From Hydra vulgaris (Eukaryota > Cnidaria > Hydrozoa > Anthoathecata > Hydridae), in assembly GCF_038396675.1 (NCBI RefSeq), contig NC_088921.1:7722501-7786500 (forward strand): a DNA stretch of 64,000 nt, written 5' to 3'. Below are positions 22,373 through 33,859 of this stretch, in pieces. Position numbers and translations under genes: made by a program. Positions within the stretch are counted from its first letter, which is position 1. Each line of letters starts with the position of its first letter. The notes under the pieces were generated by a model that worked only from the letters and a program-made list of their open reading frames with translations, had not been told where the DNA came from and did no database searches.

Positions 22373-22420
22373 ATACTTTAAATTTAACTGTCCGTGCACA
22401 GACTGTTAAATTTAAAGTAT
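22373..22420. repeat. Perfect inverted repeat, 16-bp arms
   Basis: ATACTTTAAATTTAAC and its exact complement flank a 16-bp loop, just beyond the LINE's truncated 5' end. Confidence 0.85.
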
Positions 22421-22429
22421 GTTATTTAA

Positions 22430-23555
22430 AACTGAAATTACAATCAGTTTAGAGATACTAGCACCATTTCTAATTTAAACCAACCCTTATCAAAAGATAG
22501 AATAAACAAGTGTGAAAAACTGTTCAAGATTCAAAAGAAAAACTCTGAAAACTTATTTTCTTTGCTGTTTTTGTCATAGTACACAGTATTTCGTTGTAAA
22601 GATAATATTCTATATGTTAGTCGCAACCTTTGATTTTATTAAACTATTCCTATTTGCTTCACTTAAACCGCTGAAGTGATTAATCCTAATTAGTTAACTT
22701 TATATTTTTTATTTACAATTCATAGTCACTAAAAATTTACCTGTTCACTTTTTAATTCTCTAACAAAATCCATTATTGATTATAGCTAGTTCTTTCAGCT
22801 TTTTTTTGCCACCTTTTAAACGCTTCACACTACTTCGGATTATACCGAACTATATAAATAAACAGTAAATTCACGGAACAATAAAAAAATATGTTTAAGA
22901 AAGATAAGTGTTTATCCCGCATTAGTTCGGTAAAATTTACAAAAACAATGAAACATTTTTGTTACTTTTTTTCATGTTAAGTTTTATTTTACTGACTTCA
23001 AAAGAAATGTTACTTTAAAACTATGGTTATCATGATTGCTTGTATATTAAAATATTATAATCAGGTGCGGGGTGAAAACATATAAAAAACTCTCTGATTA
23101 CTAGCTTGATACCTTTTTACGTTTTTTACCCAGCTGAATTCGCTGCGTAGCGTTTTTACTGTAGATTTATGCAAACATATAAATTTTTAAATAAACTAAT
23201 AAAACTTACAATATTTTAGAAAAATCCGGATTATCTCGAATAAAGGAATACAAATTTTTTTCAAAAAAGTTTGAAGTAAGTTAACAATTAGCATTGTGAC
23301 TTAATATCCATAAATAAGATGTTTGTCGTAAGATAAAATTAAAAATGTCATGCGTTAGACAAATAAATTGATTTAGCCTCGTTCAACATTTTTTGCCTCA
23401 CTATATTTAACATTCTTTTTTAATTTATATACTAGTATCACATTTTAAAATGAGTTTATTAAAATTTATTTGCGTTTGTTTATTGTTTATATTAATATTT
23501 ATTGATTAATTGCTACATTCCTTTAAATTATTATAAAGGAAAATTTTCTAATTTT
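22430..23555. other. AT-rich spacer
   Basis: I see no recognised coding or mobile element. Confidence 0.4.
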
Positions 23556-23559
23556 AAAG

Positions 23560-23739
23560 GCGTCAGTGACGGTAACAACGACGTTGTAGATAACATCCCA
23601 AACAACTTTAAACCAAACTTGATGGAATCAGAGCAACAAAATGATGTTAAACCTTTTAAAATAAGAACAGAATTGCAAAATAGCAATGAAGATAGCTTTT
23701 GGGATAAAAATGGAAACATTGCGTTTTATGGAGTACAAG
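23560..23739 (+). CDS. Putative exon 1 of an unrecognised gene
   Basis: The open frame reads VSDGNNDVVDNIPNNFKPNL and later NSNEDSFWDKNGNIAFYGVQ. It is followed by a consensus donor CAAG|GTAACC at 23740. An acceptor-like TTTTAAAG precedes it. The protein is hydrophilic and matches no family I recognise. The next block (23889) starts after a TTTATTTAG acceptor, which makes a two-exon gene plausible. The start is uncertain and further 5' exons may exist. Confidence 0.4.
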
Positions 23740-23888
23740 GTAACCTGGCAGTTCACATAATAGTTTGAGCATATACCTGAAAATGTTACAAGACTTGCAT
23801 GTTTCTGAAAAATTGTTGTTGCTTGTACTCAAATATATTTTTAAAACTGTATTTTGACTACAATAATAATATTTAATGTTTTATTTAG

Positions 23889-24375
23889 GAGAAGTGGATA
23901 AAGAGATACCCAAAAAACCAAAGTGTATTCTTCATCTTCTGGACAAAGAAGCGGAGAGCTACGAAATGGCAAACAAAGGATATAGACCTACTTTGTTTAA
24001 AAATAATAAAGAGAGGTTTATGTCAAATATTTTAAATCCCAAAACAGTAAATGGAGGACTCAGCGATTTGACTGAAAACTTTCTTAGATATAGTTATATC
24101 CCAATCAGATCAGTTTGCAAACCCGAGTGTTGAAAATAAAAATTATTTGGGGATTCAAAGGAGTCATCAGCAAATTCATAATCACTTAAACAATTATTTA
24201 TGACGTGAGTGGCAAAATTATCATAAGCATGAAAGAGAAAATGCATTACAGCGCGAAAGTGAAGAACTGATTGAACAGGAACAAAAAGAGCACGCTTCTT
24301 TATTAGCTTATAGACTGGCATTACAAGAACAAAAGCATTTTTTAAAACCCGTTGGACCAAAAGCTATCGAACCTG
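23889..24375 (+). pseudogene. Putative exon 2 of the same unrecognised gene, two frame changes
   Basis: After the acceptor the frame reads EVDKEIPKKPKCILHLLDKE, YEMANKGYRPTLFKNNKERF and GGLSDLTENFLRYS, ending at 24131-24133. Shifting frame gives SQSDQFANPSVENKNYLGIQ to about 24200. A second shift gives NYHKHERENALQRESEELIE and RLALQEQKHFLKPVGPKAIE, up to a donor CCTG|GTAAT at 24376. The last part is Glu/Gln-rich and could form a coiled coil. Coherent sequence across three frames between good splice sites suggests a recently decayed exon or assembly indels. Function is unknown. Confidence 0.4.
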
Positions 24376-24735
24376 GTAATTTTTTAATTTTATTTAAATA
24401 CTTTATATGAATATAAAAATAAAATTGATTATCGCTCAATCAAGTATAGCTTGTGAATATTTATAACACCGAGCTAATAGTTATGGATTATTTTTGTATA
24501 ATTTCGTACACGAACAGGGCTCGTTTACTGGTTGGAACACTTTGAGCCGTAATAGCCTGAGAGAAGTACGGAAGAATTAACTAGTAAGATTAAGTGTTAG
24601 TATCAGATTACTAAAATTTGGACAGATGTCCAGTAAAAAACTAAAGCTTATGTAGAAGAAGTAGGTGCACATATTCCTTTTTATTTTACAACTGTCTAAG
24701 TATAGTCTTTTGTATTATATAGGTTCGCGTATAAT
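24376..24735. other. Spacer before the satellite
   Basis: AT-rich and intron-like, with no recognised feature. Confidence 0.4.
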
Positions 24736-24739
24736 TGAA

Positions 24740-26158
24740 TATATTGCGTTATAAAAGTCTAACCAGTTGAAATTTGTCGTTTTATTCAAGAACCGCCCTT
24801 TTTGACATCATGATCTTGGGTTAGAGAATCAAGCCAACTTGAATTTGTCGTTTTATTTAAGATTTACCCCTGGTAACCTTGCTTAAAAATTATCCTTTTT
24901 AGTTTTGGTATAATGATACTGGGTTAAGAAATCTACCTAATTGAAATTTGTCGTTTTGTTAATAGTTATTCCGTTGCGATCTTGTCCGAAAGAATTAACT
25001 TTTGACAATGTGATTTTGTGTTTAAAATACTAACCAGCAGAATTTTGTCGTTTTATTCAAGAGTCGCCCCTCTTGACATCATGATCTTGGGTTAAGGAAT
25101 CTAGCCAACCTGAATTTCTCGTTTTGTTCATCATTATTCTATAGCGATCTGGCCTGAGATATTTAACTGCTGACATTGTGATTTTGCGTTAAAAAGTCTA
25201 ATGTTGAGTTGAGGAATCTAGTCCACTGGAATTTGTCGTTTTTATTTAAGACTTCTTCTTGGTACCCTTGCCTAAAAATAATCGTTTTTATTTCTAACAC
25301 CATGATCTTGGGTTGAGAACTCTAGCCAATTGGAATTTGTCGCTTTCTTTATAGTTATTCCATTGTGATCTAGCCCGAGAGAATTAAATTTTGTGTTAAA
25401 AAATCTAACCAGTAGGAATTTGTCGTTTTATTCAAGTATCGCCCCTCTTGACATCATGATCTTGGGTTAAGAAATCTAGCTTATGGAAAATTGTCATTTC
25501 GTTCATAATTATTCTATAGCAATCTGGCTTGAGAGATTTAGCTTCTGACATTGTGGTTATGCGTTAAAAAGTCTAATCTTGGGTTAGGGAATCCAGCCCA
25601 ACGGAACTTGTCGTTTTTATTTAAGACTTCTTCTCGGTACCCTTGCCTCAAAATTATCATTTTTATTTTTAACACCATGACTTTGGGTTAAGAAATCTAG
25701 CCAATTGGAATTTGTCGTTTTCTTTATAGTTATTTCATTGTGATCTAGCCTGAAAGAATGAACTTTTGTGTTAAAAAGTCTAACCAGTAGAAATTTGTCG
25801 TTTTATTCAAGAGTCGCCCCTCTTGACATCATGATCTTGGGTTAAGAAATCTAGCCCAATGGAATTTGTCGTTTTATTTAAAACTTCTCGTTGGTAACCT
25901 TGCCTAAAAAATATCAATTTTATTTTTAACACCATGATTCTAGGTTAAGGAATCTAGCCAATTGGAATTTGTCGTTTTGTTTAGAGCTATACTATTGTGA
26001 TCTAGCCTAAAAAAATTTTTTACTTTTGACATTGTGATTTTGTATTAAAAAGTCTAACCAGTAGGAATTTGTCGTTTTGTTCAAGAATCGCCCCTCTTGA
26101 CATCATGATCTTGGGTTAAGAAATCTTGCCTATGGGAATTTGTCATTTTGTTCATAAT
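24740..26158. repeat. Satellite array with higher-order structure
   Basis: About sixteen monomers of 70-115 bp, each beginning with a form of GGAATTTGTCGTTTT, are arranged in at least three types. One carries CGCCCCTCTTGACATCATGA, one TTCTTGGTACCCTTGCC, and one TTCATTGTGATCTAGCC. The GACATCATGATCTTGGG word recurs at 24804, 25075, 25450, 25825 and 26099, giving spacings of 271, 375, 375 and 274. The array stops abruptly near 26158, where LINE sequence begins. Confidence 0.9.
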
Positions 26159-26179
26159 AGTGAAATCGCGAAACGACGA

Positions 26180-27300
26180 TTGCGAAACTTTAGGTGTCAA
26201 ATATAAGACAGAATACAATTGGGTCCGCAGCGGATATAAAATTTTTAATTTCTTGTTCTATAATTGGGAAGTGATTATCATAGTGCTTTAAGAATATTTC
26301 TTTAAATTCATTATATGCGGAGTTGGTATGCCCAAGGTTGCATTCTTGGTAAATCCTATCCCACCTTACTGCAGATGCTGAGTCTTTAAACTGTTGAATA
26401 GTAAAATTAATAATTTTTCGTTTATAGACTTTGATCTTAGAGTTATTATTTTTTGTATCTTGAAAAAAGAAAAAGTAAATCGAAAAGTGATCGGATATAT
26501 CCGTTTTGATTACACCTGCTTTTAATGAAGAATCATATAATGAATTAGTCAACATGTTGTCTATTGCAGTGATTGAATTAAATGTTACCCGGGTTGGTTG
26601 GTTTATTATAGAAAAGATGTAGTGTTAAAACATATCTTCAAAAAAATGTTTTGCAACAGCATCTTTATCGTACTGTAGACAGTTTATATTTATGTCTCCA
26701 ATACAGAATAATATTTTGTGCTCTTTGTTATTTTTTAGAAATATTTGTTTTAGGTGATTTGAAAAGTTTTTTATATCACCTTCAGGTGGTCTATAACAAG
26801 TGGACACCAGTATATTTTTTAATTTTTTGTTTATTATTTCAATTGTAAAGAACTCACATCGGCATCAGAAACCGAAAGATCGTCTCTAATTTTAGTAGTT
26901 AGATCATTATGAATATATGTTATAATTCCACCTTCTCGTTTTTGAACTTTTCGCTCATAAAATATTAGTTTGTAGTTCGGAATTATTAGGTTTGCATTTA
27001 TTCTAGATGATTCGCCAGAACACCAAGTTTCTGTTAAGCAAATCATACTGAACAAATAGTTACATTCTATAAGAAAATGTTTTAGTTTGTCAATATTGTT
27101 AACTGTACGTCTTATATTTATGTATATCACCTTAAAGTTACTGCTTAATGATTTTAATTCATTTTTAAAAGTTCTTAATTTAAAAAACCGCGAGTTAAAA
27201 TTATTTTCATTAAAAAAAATGCATATCTGGATCGTAAGAGTTATTAAGTGAAAAGTTATTAGCCGATTTAAAAACATTAAAGTGTTGCGTTTCGTAATCT
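26180..27300 (-). pseudogene. LINE endonuclease (AP-like) domain
   Basis: Minus-strand pieces in order: FKVIYINIRRTVNNIDKLKH, SMICLTETWCSGESSRIN, REGGIITYIHNDLTTKIRDD, then YRPPEGDIKNFSNHL and KILFCIGDININCL, then VIKTDISDHFSIYF. ETW, the YRPP motif, GDININ and SDH are the catalytic and fold motifs of the AP-endonuclease-like domain that nicks target DNA in non-LTR elements. Frame breaks lie near 26830 and 26600. The reverse transcriptase that should follow is absent because the satellite begins at 26158. Confidence 0.85.
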
Positions 27301-27304
27301 ATTG

Positions 27305-28165
27305 TTTGTTTAGCCTTTAGTTAAACGAACTAACTTTGTTTCAATCGCTTAAACTTACGTAAAACTTTTTCCTAATTATACGCAAAAATTTTCTTATTTT
27401 CTAAATTCACGACAAAAAACTTTATTAAATTTAAATTTTGCGCATTGTTATTACCTTGGTTGTGAAAATTTTTAACTTCTTCCCAAAGTTTCTTTCTCTC
27501 TTCCATCGTCTCTTTAGCAAAGTCTTCATTTATATATATTCCACTTCATTTAAGGTTTTTAAGTGAACTTAAATTTTTAATTTTATCTTGGTTGCTTAAA
27601 AGTTTCAATACGATAGTTCTTGGTGTTTTGTCTTCTTTACACGACCCAACTCGATGCGCTCGTTCCACATTAATTTTAGTTGAAATTTTAAGGTTGTTTG
27701 TAAATATTTTTTTCACAGATTTTTCACAACCACTCCAACTTTCTCCTGGTGGATCTTCTAGACCATCGGACTCTAATGTTGCTTCGACGAGAGCGGTTTT
27801 CTAAGTCAGTATTTTTCTTGTTTATATTTTTAATTTTAAGATCATATTTCTTCCTTATTTGTTTTAATTCTTCCTTTATTTTTTCTTCTTGAAAGTTGAG
27901 ACTTTCTTTCACATCGTTTAAGTCTTTTTCAATATTTCGCATATTTACTTTGTTTACATTTAATTCATTTTCTATTTTGTCGAGTCAGTAATTATTTTTA
28001 CATTTCCACTCACTATTTGTGTGAAGTTCTTTTCTTGGTCTTTTAATAACCTTTCTGTTTCTTTAAGCAAAGCTCGTTTTTGTTCTTCAAACTTGTTTGT
28101 AATAACTTTTTCGATATTTTTGATCGTTATTTCCATTTTTTAATTAATATTCTTGAAGAGCAGCC
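27305..28165 (-). pseudogene. LINE ORF1-like protein
   Basis: The minus strand reads a coiled-coil start (EITIKNIEKVITNKFEEQKR; LKQIRKKYDLKIKNINKKNT), then LENRSRRSNIRV, ERAHRVGSCKEDKTPRTIVL and SLKNLK. This order, coiled coil then LENRSRRNN..V and RAHR.G....PRTI, is the ORF1 nucleic-acid-binding protein found upstream of the endonuclease in L1-type and several other LINEs. It lies directly upstream of the endonuclease at 26180-27300, in the same direction. Frameshifts occur near 27720 and 27960. Confidence 0.75.
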
Positions 28166-28194
28166 AAAAACACGGCAAAACCTTTTTTCAAAAA

Positions 28195-28236
28195 AAAGTT
28201 ATTATTATTATTACTATTTATTATTATTATTATTAT

Positions 28237-28269
<33 letters not shown>

Positions 28270-28800
28270 TATTGTAAATTACTATATATTGTACCGCAAT
28301 AAGCTATAGCATGTGTAATCAACTATGGTTTTGGGGGCCTACATAAAAATTGTTAAATTATTTTTTAAACAAGTTAATTAAATGGGAATAAAGCCAATTT
28401 CATTGTTAATCAGCTTCAAGGTTTTCAGATTCTAAAAATTTGTTCAATCTTGCTTTGAAACTATTTACAGTTGTGGCACTGACTATGTTTTTAGGCAATT
28501 TATTCCAAGTGTTCACCACACGATTTGTAATAAACTGATGACGCTATGATGACGTTGTTCATTGTTTTTTATTAACTCTCTAACTAGCTTAAAGTCATGA
28601 CGTCATGTTCGATTTTGATTTAAATTTCCTGTATGAGAGCGAATTTACGTTGCACCAATTTACAATATTCAAGCCTTTTTTTTTATTTTAAAACACTGTA
28701 TTAGGTCACCTCGAACTCAACGGTCTACAAGAGATTGAATATCCAAAATTTTTAATCTTTTTTTGTAATCCTTACAAATTAAACTACAAATTTCAAAATA
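28195..28800 (-). mobile_element. L2-like LINE 3' end with (TAA)n tail
   Basis: The minus strand reads KRLKILDIQSL, RGDLIQCFKIK, FITNRVVNTWNKLPKNIVSA and TVNSFKARLNKFLESENLEA. RGDLI..FKI and VVN.WN.LP..VV.A..VNSFK are the final conserved blocks of L2/CR1-like reverse transcriptase proteins. A short 3' UTR (with GTAGGCCCCC in the minus direction) then leads into a (TAA)n microsatellite at 28198-28275, which is the typical tail. The copy is heavily 5'-truncated. Confidence 0.8.
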
Positions 28801-28819
28801 CAAAGAACTTTGTATTCTT

Positions 28820-28965
28820 TATACTTTTCTCAATTACAACTTTCATTTTCTAAATTACATCTTACGATTTCTTATTTACAACTTTCATCTTCTCAAACAC
28901 ATCTCACGTTTCTTAATTACAACTTTCAAGTTCTCAATTACATCTTAAAAAGATGTATCAAAACT
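28820..28965. repeat. Degenerate tandem repeat, about 45-bp unit
   Basis: TTACAACTTTCA(T/A)nTTCT followed by AATTACATCT(T/C)A recurs three times, with small changes. Confidence 0.75.
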
Positions 28966-28969
28966 TTAT

Positions 28970-29585
28970 ATAAATCATAATTAATTTTTTTCTAAACTTT
29001 CTTAAGTGCACTCTTGGTAATAGAAACACAGTAAGTAAATAGTTTAACTAAGTTTTTTTTTCAAAAAACCAATAAATTAGATCTATTTAAGATGTTCTTT
29101 TCAAAAAATTGTAAATAGTTTTAATTTCATTGGTTTATTTAATACTGAATTTTTTTATAAAATATTTTTAACAATGATTTTGATTAGTAAAATAGGCAAG
29201 GAGTATTATTTTACTTCAGCATGTTAAACAGAACCATGACTAGGTTGTGTTTAACCTATCTAATTTTATTTTTTAGTTTAACCGAGTGTAAAATTTTAAA
29301 GATTTTTTGGCCCATATGATTGGTTTTTTTTGGGGCTTCTAAGCCACTTGCCACGACACTGATTTCAAATAACACGAAAGGAAGAAAAAACATATGCCAC
29401 GTGTTTTCTCTAAAAACCTAAACAAACCAAGTGGTTCGCAATTAGTTGTATCAAGCAATTAGTTGCATCATATTCATCTTAAGAACTATTGTTTGCATCA
29501 GGGTAGTGCTTGCGCCAAGATGATAAAGAAAAAGAAGCTAAAGCTATTTTACAATTATCTGAATATATGAGTTGAAAACTATTAC
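28970..29585. other. AT-rich spacer
   Basis: No recognised gene or repeat. Confidence 0.4.
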
Positions 29586-29589
29586 AGGC

Positions 29590-29745
29590 CATTTTTTAAC
29601 TTCTAATTACTCAAAAACTCACCACACTACATCTCTTGGTACACTGTCAAAAGCTTTTTAAAGGTCTCCAAATTACATTCACAGATTTTCTTTGCTTTTA
29701 CAAGCTTGCCTTACAAGAAATATAGTTTCTATTCTGTATCTTAAA
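29590..29745 (-). pseudogene. Retroelement reverse transcriptase fragment
   Basis: The minus strand reads SLRYRIETIFLVRQACKSKE, then a stop-interrupted DL.KAFDSVPRDVVW. It is the same palm region as the fragment at 20040-20340 (VRQ.......DL.K.F.SVP) and presumably the same family. It runs into the foldback element at 29740. Confidence 0.6.
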
Positions 29746-29935
29746 CTAAATTTAAACTTATTGACAGATTTTTAGCTTTGTAGAATAATATTGTAAATTA
29801 GAATGCGAATTTTCAAATCCCTCAAAATGAGGGGGAGGGGGGGAGGTGTAAACTTTGCATGGTCATAACTTTTGTAATTTATAATATTTTTCTACGAAAT
29901 TTAAAATCTGTCAATAAATTTAAATTTAGTTTAAG
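29740..29935. mobile_element. Foldback element, about 60-bp arms, G-rich core
   Basis: CTTAAACTAAATTTAAACTT at the left mirrors AAATTTAAATTTAGTTTAAG at the right. The pairing continues inward through TTGACAGATTTT and GTAGAA(T/A)AATAT with mismatches. The core holds a G run (GAGGGGGAGGGGGG) and GCATGGTCATAAC. Similar cores occur at 43430-43620 and 54270-54420. A non-autonomous DNA element is likely; target duplication was not identified. Confidence 0.7.
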
Positions 29936-29939
29936 ATAG

Positions 29940-31205
29940 TAAAGTAGAAAAATTTACTTCATTAGTACCTTAATGTTTGAGCAGAGTGGGGCAAGGGCTT
30001 TTTTGTTCCCAGGCCTCCGCCAACCTAAGTTTTTGCAAGGCTTCATCATTTAGCATAGTTTAGAGTTTTTATTTAGCAAGTTTAGAGTTTTACACAATGT
30101 GTGAAAATGTCCTATATGAAACATCAAAAAATCATGCAAGCGCCCATAACTGCTTCCTATTTTGTCAGTAATAATTCTTTTTTTAAATTTCATTACTTTT
30201 TCAAGCAATTTTCTTTTTCTGTTTAAACCATGTTCTTTACCTCCTTTGTAAAGCTTTACTCTTCAATTTTTCTTCTGATCGTTTGAAGTTTTACTTTTAC
30301 AATTGCTTCAATTGTAAGTTTTTTTTTAACTTTTTTATCCTGCTCATTAACAATCTAAACATCTTTCAATCTCTTTAACAATCCTAATATACTTTTTTCA
30401 ACAACATTTCCTATTTTTATAAACATTTGTTTTTCGCTCAGAACATTCTTTTCCTCTGAACCTTTTTTGTATATGGCTTGTTTTTTGTTTTGTAAAACTA
30501 AGTATTTTTATTGTGACGCCATCACTAGGAAGGTTACCATCCTAGGTTAATAAGCTCATCTTGCCCTTATCTCACTAAACTAAGGTTTTTATTTCAAAAT
30601 ATCCATTATTCAGGTGATTTTGCCCTAAAATATTTTTATTTTAAGATCAGTTATAATCATGACATTATATAAGCAGACATTTCCTTTTAGTTAGCATTGT
30701 AGTGCTCACTAAAAGGAAATTTCACAAATCTTTTTTTTACTTGTTTTAAGTGCTTAATAAGTGCTTACAAAGTTTTATCCTTAATAAATAATCTTTAATA
30801 ATAATAAAGATAATGATCATGATTATAATAATAACAATAATAACAATAATAATAACAATAATAATAATAACAATAATAATAATAACAATAATAATAATAA
30901 TAATAATTTTTTGAATGGAATTTGATAGTTGTTAGTGATTAAATTATAGGTGCTAATTTAAAAAATGATCTTAGTTTTTCTCTATCACGTCAAGTTTTTA
31001 AATTATAGGGTTTTTACTTTCTTAAAAAATGTGATAAAATGCAAATTATATAGCACATAGCCGGTATATATTATTTTATCCAATTATTACCATGCAAAGG
31101 AAAATTAAACAATTGGGTTCAACTGCAATGTTTATTTAACGCAAATAATATTTTTTAAAAATAATATGGCTACTGAATATGTCAATTTTATAAGTAGTTA
31201 GGTTA
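29940..31205. other. AT-rich spacer with simple repeats
   Basis: 30786-30906 is an (AATAAC)/(AAT) microsatellite. A small hairpin (ATTTCCTTTTAGT / ACTAAAAGGAAAT) lies near 30680-30712. No gene was recognised. Confidence 0.5.
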
Positions 31206-31209
31206 AAAA

Positions 31210-32340
31210 ATGTACGTTTATAGCTCTTTATGGAATGTTCAGATCGAGGACTATGACGTTTTATGCTCCAACAAAAGTCGGCTATCAAATGTACATCCCA
31301 TCTACCTTGATAGCGTTATTCCACAACCTTCAAGTCTTGATGAAATTGTTCTCCGTGCTCATCACTGACAGCACCAAGATTTTAACGAAAATTAGCGAGA
31401 TGGAAATGCAGAAAATGTAGTTTAATGCTCTTATTGCAACCAAGCGCTTTATAATTTTCCAATAGTTGCTAAACAATTTCTTTTTAATTATGTGCGTACG
31501 TATTTCCAAGATAGTTCTTAACGCTGACTTTAAATAATATCAAAGCATTCTTCTCAAGATCCGACATAGTTCTGGTAAATATTTATCTTTGATAAGCTGT
31601 CGAATTCGTGGACCATCAAAGACACCGGCTTTAATTTTTTTAATTGACAGTCTAGGAAATGCATTAGCAATGTACTTGAAATAATCGTCATTAGTTATCG
31701 GTGCTTTCACAAATTGCTTCATGAGACCTAATTTTATGTTCAAAGGTGGAAATTTTAATTTTTTTAATTCAACATACAGAGAAAGCAAGGATAATTTGTG
31801 TCAAAACGTAGCTAATTAAGGAGGAAACACACCATTTTAGGGTCAACGCAGATTGTCCTATGATGCTTCTTATACTGTAATAACTCAATAACTCTTTTTA
31901 AATCCATATTCAGAATAAATTTTTTGATAGGCCCAAATCCTGTTCCAAATCATTCAACTCTAGCTTATCAAATCCCTTGAGCTGAATTGTGATGTTCAAA
32001 ATCTGCATCATTTCTGTCAGTGTCTTCTTGAATTAATTTTTTCTAGAGTAGATAGTTGTTTGAATACTGGATCTTGAATTTCATTTAAATGACACGTTGG
32101 TCTTAAAGTTTATGGTAAATTAGGATAAACTACTTTTTTTTTATTTTTTTTTTAAAGCCTTTTACTAGACAGAAGTAACAGTCTGTTGAATGATCTTTTT
32201 GCTCACACCAAACCTTGGGAATCCCGAATGCTAACTTTTCTTGTGCTCCCTTAGTCCACATAAGTAAACATTTGACAAACTACTTGTACACTTTGTAAGG
32301 GGCGCATGGCTTGTCTTGATCACCAAGTTTCATCAGGAAC
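31210..32340 (-). pseudogene. Decayed copy of an unnamed transposon-like protein family
   Basis: In order on the minus strand: MFLMKLGDQDKPCAPYKVYK, ICVDPKMVCFLL with NYPCFLCM, FPPLNIKLGLMKQFVKAPIT, KAGVFDGPRIRQLIKDKYLP, NLGAVSDEHGEQFHQDLKVV and RYQGRWDVHLIADFCWSIKR. I recognise this set from a widespread family of uncharacterised invertebrate proteins found in many copies. The CVD.KMV.FLL..........CFLC part recalls the second Asp and zinc-binding CxxC of RNase H-like transposases, such as the Chapaev protein at 52399-54084. Stops and frameshifts are frequent. Its function is not established. Confidence 0.65.
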
Positions 32341-32344
32341 ATTT

Positions 32345-32980
32345 AAATGTAAAACTCACATGTTTTGAAAACAATAAAAAATATTTTAACAAAATTAAAA
32401 ATTCACACAAAAAATAGCTTGTAGCCCAGACAAACTATTTTTTTAGATTGTAGGGTAGACGAATCCAATCGTAATCAGCGGGTAACTCTTTTACGGTAAA
32501 ATTTGTTTAACTAAAGCACAAGGGGTGGAGAAAAAAAGTTGTCTTCTTAGAAAATAAATGATTTCAGTTTTGGAATCAGCATGTCAATTTTAATCCAAAT
32601 AGGCCTCCTAATCAAATTAAACACAAAATTTTAATCAAATTGTTTCTCAGAGTAATTTATTAAAATATTTATAACTCAAAATATCAGACATTTACATATA
32701 GTTTAACATTGAGTTTTACCTGTATTTGGCTTTACCATCTAAAAAGCAATTGTGTTTTATCAAAAAAATACATCATATAGAATATCAAAGTTCACATTTT
32801 CTTCAACTGAATAGAAAATGGTAGTAAAACTAAAAAAATGAATATTAGATAAATTTTGTTTAAAAAGACTCAACTAAAAATTGCTAGACTACAACGAAAT
32901 TAAAATTTCAATATTATATTTTCTCAATGGATGTCAGAAATACACATTTCATTCTATATATACAATGTTTTCCTTTACGT
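32345..32980. other. AT-rich spacer
   Basis: Nothing recognised. Confidence 0.4.
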
Positions 32981-32985
32981 AAATC

Positions 32986-33134
32986 CAAGGCCGACGGTTT
33001 TTGAAGTAGGAGGGTACAACTGTCAGTCTCTAAAAAAATGTCCTATATATCCAGAAACTTTAAAAAAAAAATAATAAAAAAATGTTGTTTAGAAAAAAAC
33101 TTGAGGGCATGCAGCCCTGGCGTTGTCGGCCCTG
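32986..33134. mobile_element. Probable MITE with CA(A/G)GGCCGAC ends
   Basis: CAAGGCCGACG at the left mirrors CGTTGTCGGCCCTG at the right over about 10 bp. AAATC is present directly on both sides (32981-32985, 33135-33139), a possible 5-bp duplication. The GC-rich termini stand out. The superfamily is undecided. Confidence 0.5.
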
Positions 33135-33261
33135 AAATCAGAATTAAAGTTTTTTTTATATATATAACTTACTCTTAAGCAAATTTTATTGAAATTATTT
33201 CCAGTTTCTTCTACAAAATGTTGAATTTTTTTCAAAACTCTTATTTAGACTTTAAATATTT

Positions 33262-33370
33262 AGTGACGGACTTACTAAATTTTTAATGGGGTGGGGAGAG
33301 AGAATGTTGATACAAAAAATATGGCATACTCCAATTCCCCCCACCTCCATGTTTTCATCGCTATGATTAT
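33262..33370. mobile_element. Degenerate relative of the 13804 MITE
   Basis: AGTGACGGACTTACTAAATT followed by GGGGTGGGGAGAGAG resembles the left half of the MITE at 13804-14000. The right end is not recognisable. Confidence 0.35.
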
Positions 33371-33610
33371 TATTGTGAGAGAATTTTATTTTTACCACTA
33401 AAAATATTTTTTTTAGGATATTGATGAAAACGATATCTGTTCAAAAATCGTTTACAAAGTTAAAATATGAATCTAAATTGACTTCTAATCATGATGCATT
33501 TATCATGAAGGTTGGGATCTTTTGTTGAATTTTTTCAATTTGATAAAATAAAATTAAAATAACTTTTTATCCCAACCCTCTTTGTATATATGCGCGTATA
33601 AGTTTTTTAA

Positions 33611-33859
33611 ATGTATCGTATATATGCGCGTATAGGTTATTTAATTGTTTGCATACTATTTATAAATTTAAATAACCTATCTGTGCATACCAACGCCGTA
33701 AATTTATGCAATGTAATCTGTATATGTGGAACTGGACTATATATATACAAAGATTTTGAGAATAGACAAGAAAATAAACAAGACAATAGAACAGCAAAAG
33801 AAGTTATAAGAGAAGGTTTCAAAAAAGACTTCGAAGCGTATATAAATGCGCAGTTTTGA
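33611..33859 (+). CDS. Small possible secreted protein, unrecognised
   Basis: The ATG-initiated frame of 82 residues begins with a hydrophobic stretch (GYLIVCILFINL) that could be a signal peptide. Two or three cysteines follow (LCNVICICG), then a charged tail (ENRQENKQDNRTAKEVIREG) to a stop. No homologue is recalled. An imperfect inverted repeat (ATAGGTTATTTA/TAAATAACCTAT) lies inside it, and the surroundings are AT-rich non-coding DNA, so a chance frame is quite possible. Confidence 0.22.
   Translation: MYRIYARIGYLIVCILFINLNNLSVHTNAVNLCNVICICGTGLYIYKDFENRQENKQDNRTAKEVIREGFKKDFEAYINAQF

Noticed and set aside
24740-26158. Regularly spaced repeats considered as a CRISPR array
   Set aside because: The spacers are themselves repeated monomers, the genome is animal-like, and no cas genes are present. 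It is a satellite.
31235-31420. Plus-strand frame of 61 residues
   Set aside because: It is the shadow of the minus-strand remnant carrying NLGAVSDEHGEQFHQD.
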